Source: JBBTXG01 sp038062375
GTDB lineage: Bacteria; Patescibacteriota; Minisyncoccia; Minisyncoccales; UBA10102
Length of the DNA: 23,908 nucleotides
Assembly (NCBI GenBank): GCA_038062375.1
Contig: JBBTXG010000013.1
Span: 1-23,908 of the forward strand
Reading direction: 5' to 3'
Shown one piece after another: positions 22,465 through 23,908 of the stretch. A program made the position numbers and the translations under genes. The notes beneath the pieces were generated by a model. The model was not told where the DNA came from. It worked only from the letters and a program-made list of their open reading frames with translations, and did no database searches. How positions within the stretch are numbered: position 1 is the first letter of the stretch; every line of letters starts with the position of its first letter.

Positions 22465-22952
22465 ATTCTGAACAAACCTTTCGGCGCGTTCTTCTTTTCT
22501 TTTCTCTGTTGATGGGTGTTTTCACGCTTGGTGTTTTTGTGGGGATGTTTCTCATTGAAACGGGATATGTGCCTTCCCCCACGAAGAATTCTTCCTTGCT
22601 CGCTCCGTTTGGGCAAGAGGATGATGAAAAGAACAAAGAGATTGCCGCAGATCTTTCCATTGATTATGGGGAGGGGAACACTCAATCATTCCCCAAAGAA
22701 ATTCTCTTTCAAGGAAGTACGGTGTTCGATCTGCTTGAGGCTGTTGAGCGAAGGCATGGAGTGCACATTGAAACACGAGAGTTTCCCGGTTTGGGCGTTT
22801 TCATTGAAGCAATCCATGGGGTGCATAACTCCAAGAATGCTTACTGGCAGTATTGGGTCAACGGCGAGTATGCGACCGTGGGAGCTGCGCAGTATATCTT
22901 GAAAGATGACGATAAGATTCTGTGGAAACGCACGAATCAGAGAGAAGATTGA
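22461..22952 (+). CDS. Membrane-anchored DUF4430 domain protein
   Basis: A 163-residue protein. An N-terminal membrane segment (RRVLLFFSLLMGVFTLGVFVG, about residues 8-30) is followed by a linker and then one DUF4430 domain (about 68-160). The domain shows STVFDLLEAVERRHGVHIETRE, an NAYWQYWVNGEYATVGAAQY segment and DDDKILWKR, which are the family's hallmark Trp/Asn-Gly and Trp strands. In transcobalamins this domain closes over the ligand. The ATG at 22461 overlaps the previous stop as ATGA, which fixes the start; the in-frame ATG at 22359 would lie far inside the previous gene. With no barrel of its own, it may cooperate with the secreted barrel protein. Confidence 0.82.
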   Translation: MNSEQTFRRVLLFFSLLMGVFTLGVFVGMFLIETGYVPSPTKNSSLLAPFGQEDDEKNKEIAADLSIDYGEGNTQSFPKEILFQGSTVFDLLEAVERRHGVHIETREFPGLGVFIEAIHGVHNSKNAYWQYWVNGEYATVGAAQYILKDDDKILWKRTNQRED

Positions 22953-22961
22953 GTGGAATGG

Positions 22962-22991
22962 TTTACAGTGCTGCGGTGAGTAGGATATTAT
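22962..22991 (+). promoter_or_regulatory. Promoter of the speD-like gene
   Basis: TTTACA (22962-22967), 18-bp spacer, TATTAT (22986-22991, 5 of 6). The -10 overlaps an in-frame ATG at 22990, which argues that translation begins at 23014 instead. Confidence 0.45.
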
Positions 22992-23013
22992 GGAAAAGAG
23001 AGATCAAGCTATA

Positions 23014-23388
23014 ATGAGAAAAAATTACACGAAAACATACCACATTATTTTTGATGCGTTTGGGGTGCGCAGGTATGTGTTAAATAGCGAAAGATTCGTG
23101 TTGCAGTTGCTCCTTGAGGTTCCTCAACTGATTGATATGAAAATTCTCGCAGGGCCGAATATCGTGAGAGATTACGATAAGGGGCACGAAGGTCTTTCGG
23201 GATTTGCAATTATAGATTTTTCTCACATTTCCATTCATACGTTTGTTTCCACAAGAGAGATTTTTGTTGACGTGTTTTCATGTAAGCCATTTGACTATGG
23301 CCGGGTAAGGAGGTATTTATATAGAGCGCTCAAGGTAGCACCAAAGCAGGTCGAAACACTTGAGGTAAAGTATCCATGGGAGAGTTGA
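23014..23388 (+). CDS. speD: S-adenosylmethionine decarboxylase family protein
   Basis: A 124-residue protein of the short, pyruvoyl-dependent SpeD type. GLSGFAIIDFSHISIHTF (residues 60-77) holds the Ser expected to become the pyruvoyl group (Ser70) and the processing His (His75); VFVDVFSCKPFD holds the active-site Cys (Cys90). AdoMet decarboxylase supplies aminopropyl groups for spermidine. The residue before the reactive Ser is Phe, where the classical enzymes have Glu, and no spermidine synthase gene is in view. SpeD relatives acting on ornithine or arginine are known, so the substrate is open. Start chosen from the promoter; 22990 is the alternative, adding 8 residues. Confidence 0.82.
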   Translation: MRKNYTKTYHIIFDAFGVRRYVLNSERFVLQLLLEVPQLIDMKILAGPNIVRDYDKGHEGLSGFAIIDFSHISIHTFVSTREIFVDVFSCKPFDYGRVRRYLYRALKVAPKQVETLEVKYPWES

Positions 23389-23407
23389 GTTTTCCCATCA
23401 CCTATTC

Positions 23408-23870
23408 GTGCTTCAACTGAAAGCTCGAAAACAAAAACCAGCGTTTTGTGGGCCGGTTTCATTACAGATGGTACTGGAGTACTATGGAATAAAAAAGAAT
23501 GCTAAGGAACTCGGCGAGCTATCCGGATGCACCGAGGAAGGCGTAGGAGCACAAGGGCTGATCCTCGCCGCAAAGATGCTTGGTCTCCAAGGGTGAAGTC
23601 AAGGATTTCGCGAGCATTGCTGATTTGAAAGAACAGGTCGTTAAGAAAAAAATTCCAGTTATCGTGGATTGGTGGTATTGGAACGGGGGCCATTATTCGG
23701 TTGTCGTCGATGTTGACGCGAGAAAAATTTCCTTGCAGGATCCACTGATCGGCCGCATGCGTATAGTGCCGTTAAGAGATTTTGAACGACTTTGGTTTGA
23801 CTTCAGAGAAGAATTTGTAAAATCAAAAAATGATTTGGTTGTAAGACGCATGATCATCATTTCGCGTTGA
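23408..23870 (+). CDS. C39-like cysteine peptidase domain protein, frameshifted
   Basis: Two overlapping frames together give one papain-like peptidase domain. Frame one (GTG 23408 to 23596) has AFCGPVSLQMVLEYYG with the catalytic Cys and GVGAQGLILAAKMLGL. Frame two (to 23870) continues EVKDFASIADLKEQV, IPVIVDWWYWNGGHYSVVVDVD with the catalytic His, and LQDPLIG with the Asp. Removing one G from GGG at 23591-23593 joins them into about 153 residues. C39 peptidases cut double-glycine leaders; standalone domains like this are common and often of unknown role. As read, the protein stops at residue 62. A sequencing error or true mutation are both possible. No ribosome-binding site is seen at the GTG. 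Confidence 0.75.
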
Positions 23871-23877
23871 GAGACAA

Positions 23878-23908
23878 GGAAGCGTGCCGGAGTGGTTGAA
23901 CGGGACGG
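23878..23908 (+). tRNA. tRNA, probably tRNA-Ser (3' part beyond window)
   Basis: GGAAGCG would be the 5' acceptor strand, then TG and the D-arm CCGGAGTGGTTGAACGG, which is the typical D-arm of bacterial tRNA-Ser (also close to some tRNA-Leu). The window ends before the anticodon, so the identity is not proven. Confidence 0.75.

Noticed and set aside
1..23908. Alternative genetic code (TGA as Gly) as in Gracilibacteria
   Set aside because: TGA ends several genes at the expected family lengths, and no conserved Gly position is encoded by TGA.
1..23908. CRISPR arrays, transposases or integrases that could explain the cassette layout
   Set aside because: No regularly spaced repeats and no DDE or tyrosine-recombinase motifs in any frame. 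The shared blocks in the paralogs lie inside coding sequence.

Overview
The window looks like a chromosomal segment of a bacterium of the Candidate Phyla Radiation (Patescibacteria, probably Parcubacteria-like). That placement is inference. It rests on short tightly packed genes, promoters that sit 8-9 nt before the ATG with no ribosome-binding site, paralogous single-span proteins with a PsbP-like outer domain, small toxin-antitoxin-like pairs, and REP-like palindromes. The standard genetic code fits, with TGA as stop. No rRNA, CRISPR array or transposase is visible.

Region 1 (1-7114) is an accessory island with a regular layout. Four modules, Fic, AbiEi-AbiEii, a DUF4143 ATPase, and a DUF5678-like/retropepsin-like pair, are each followed within 5-38 nt by one member of a paralogous membrane-protein family (551, 2655, 4936, 6431). 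All four paralogs end in the same 24-nt block and share a mid-gene block, while the sequence between is very different. After each paralog comes a dyad or palindrome at or near the next promoter. A fifth, decayed paralog with a 73-bp palindromic insertion lies at 11979-12267.

Region 2 (7115-11870) is visibly richer in G+C and concerns methionine, SAM and threonine. It holds methionyl-tRNA synthetase (one apparent frameshift, and a leader that can sequester the ribosome-binding site), a SAM hydrolase-family protein, the 3' part of metK on the minus strand, and a threonine synthase lacking its extreme N-terminus. The metK and threonine synthase remnants abut head to head near 10590, as if one deletion removed both 5' ends.

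Region 3 (12268-19363) is more housekeeping-like: a copper P-type ATPase (copA) with a CopZ-like HMA protein, prmC, gpsA, a GlcD/D-lactate dehydrogenase-like flavoprotein and an MgtC-family membrane protein, ending at a strong terminator.

Region 4 (19364-23908) has a promoter, a roughly 370-nt structured leader with two terminator-like hairpins, and a three-gene overlapping operon of exported or membrane-anchored proteins. The first combines an alpha/alpha barrel with a DUF4430 (transcobalamin C-terminal-like) domain, which is the architecture of animal intrinsic factor. The third carries another DUF4430 domain. This is a candidate surface system for capturing a small ligand, with cobalamin as one possibility. 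After it come an AdoMet decarboxylase-family gene, a frameshifted C39-like peptidase and the 5' end of a serine-type tRNA.
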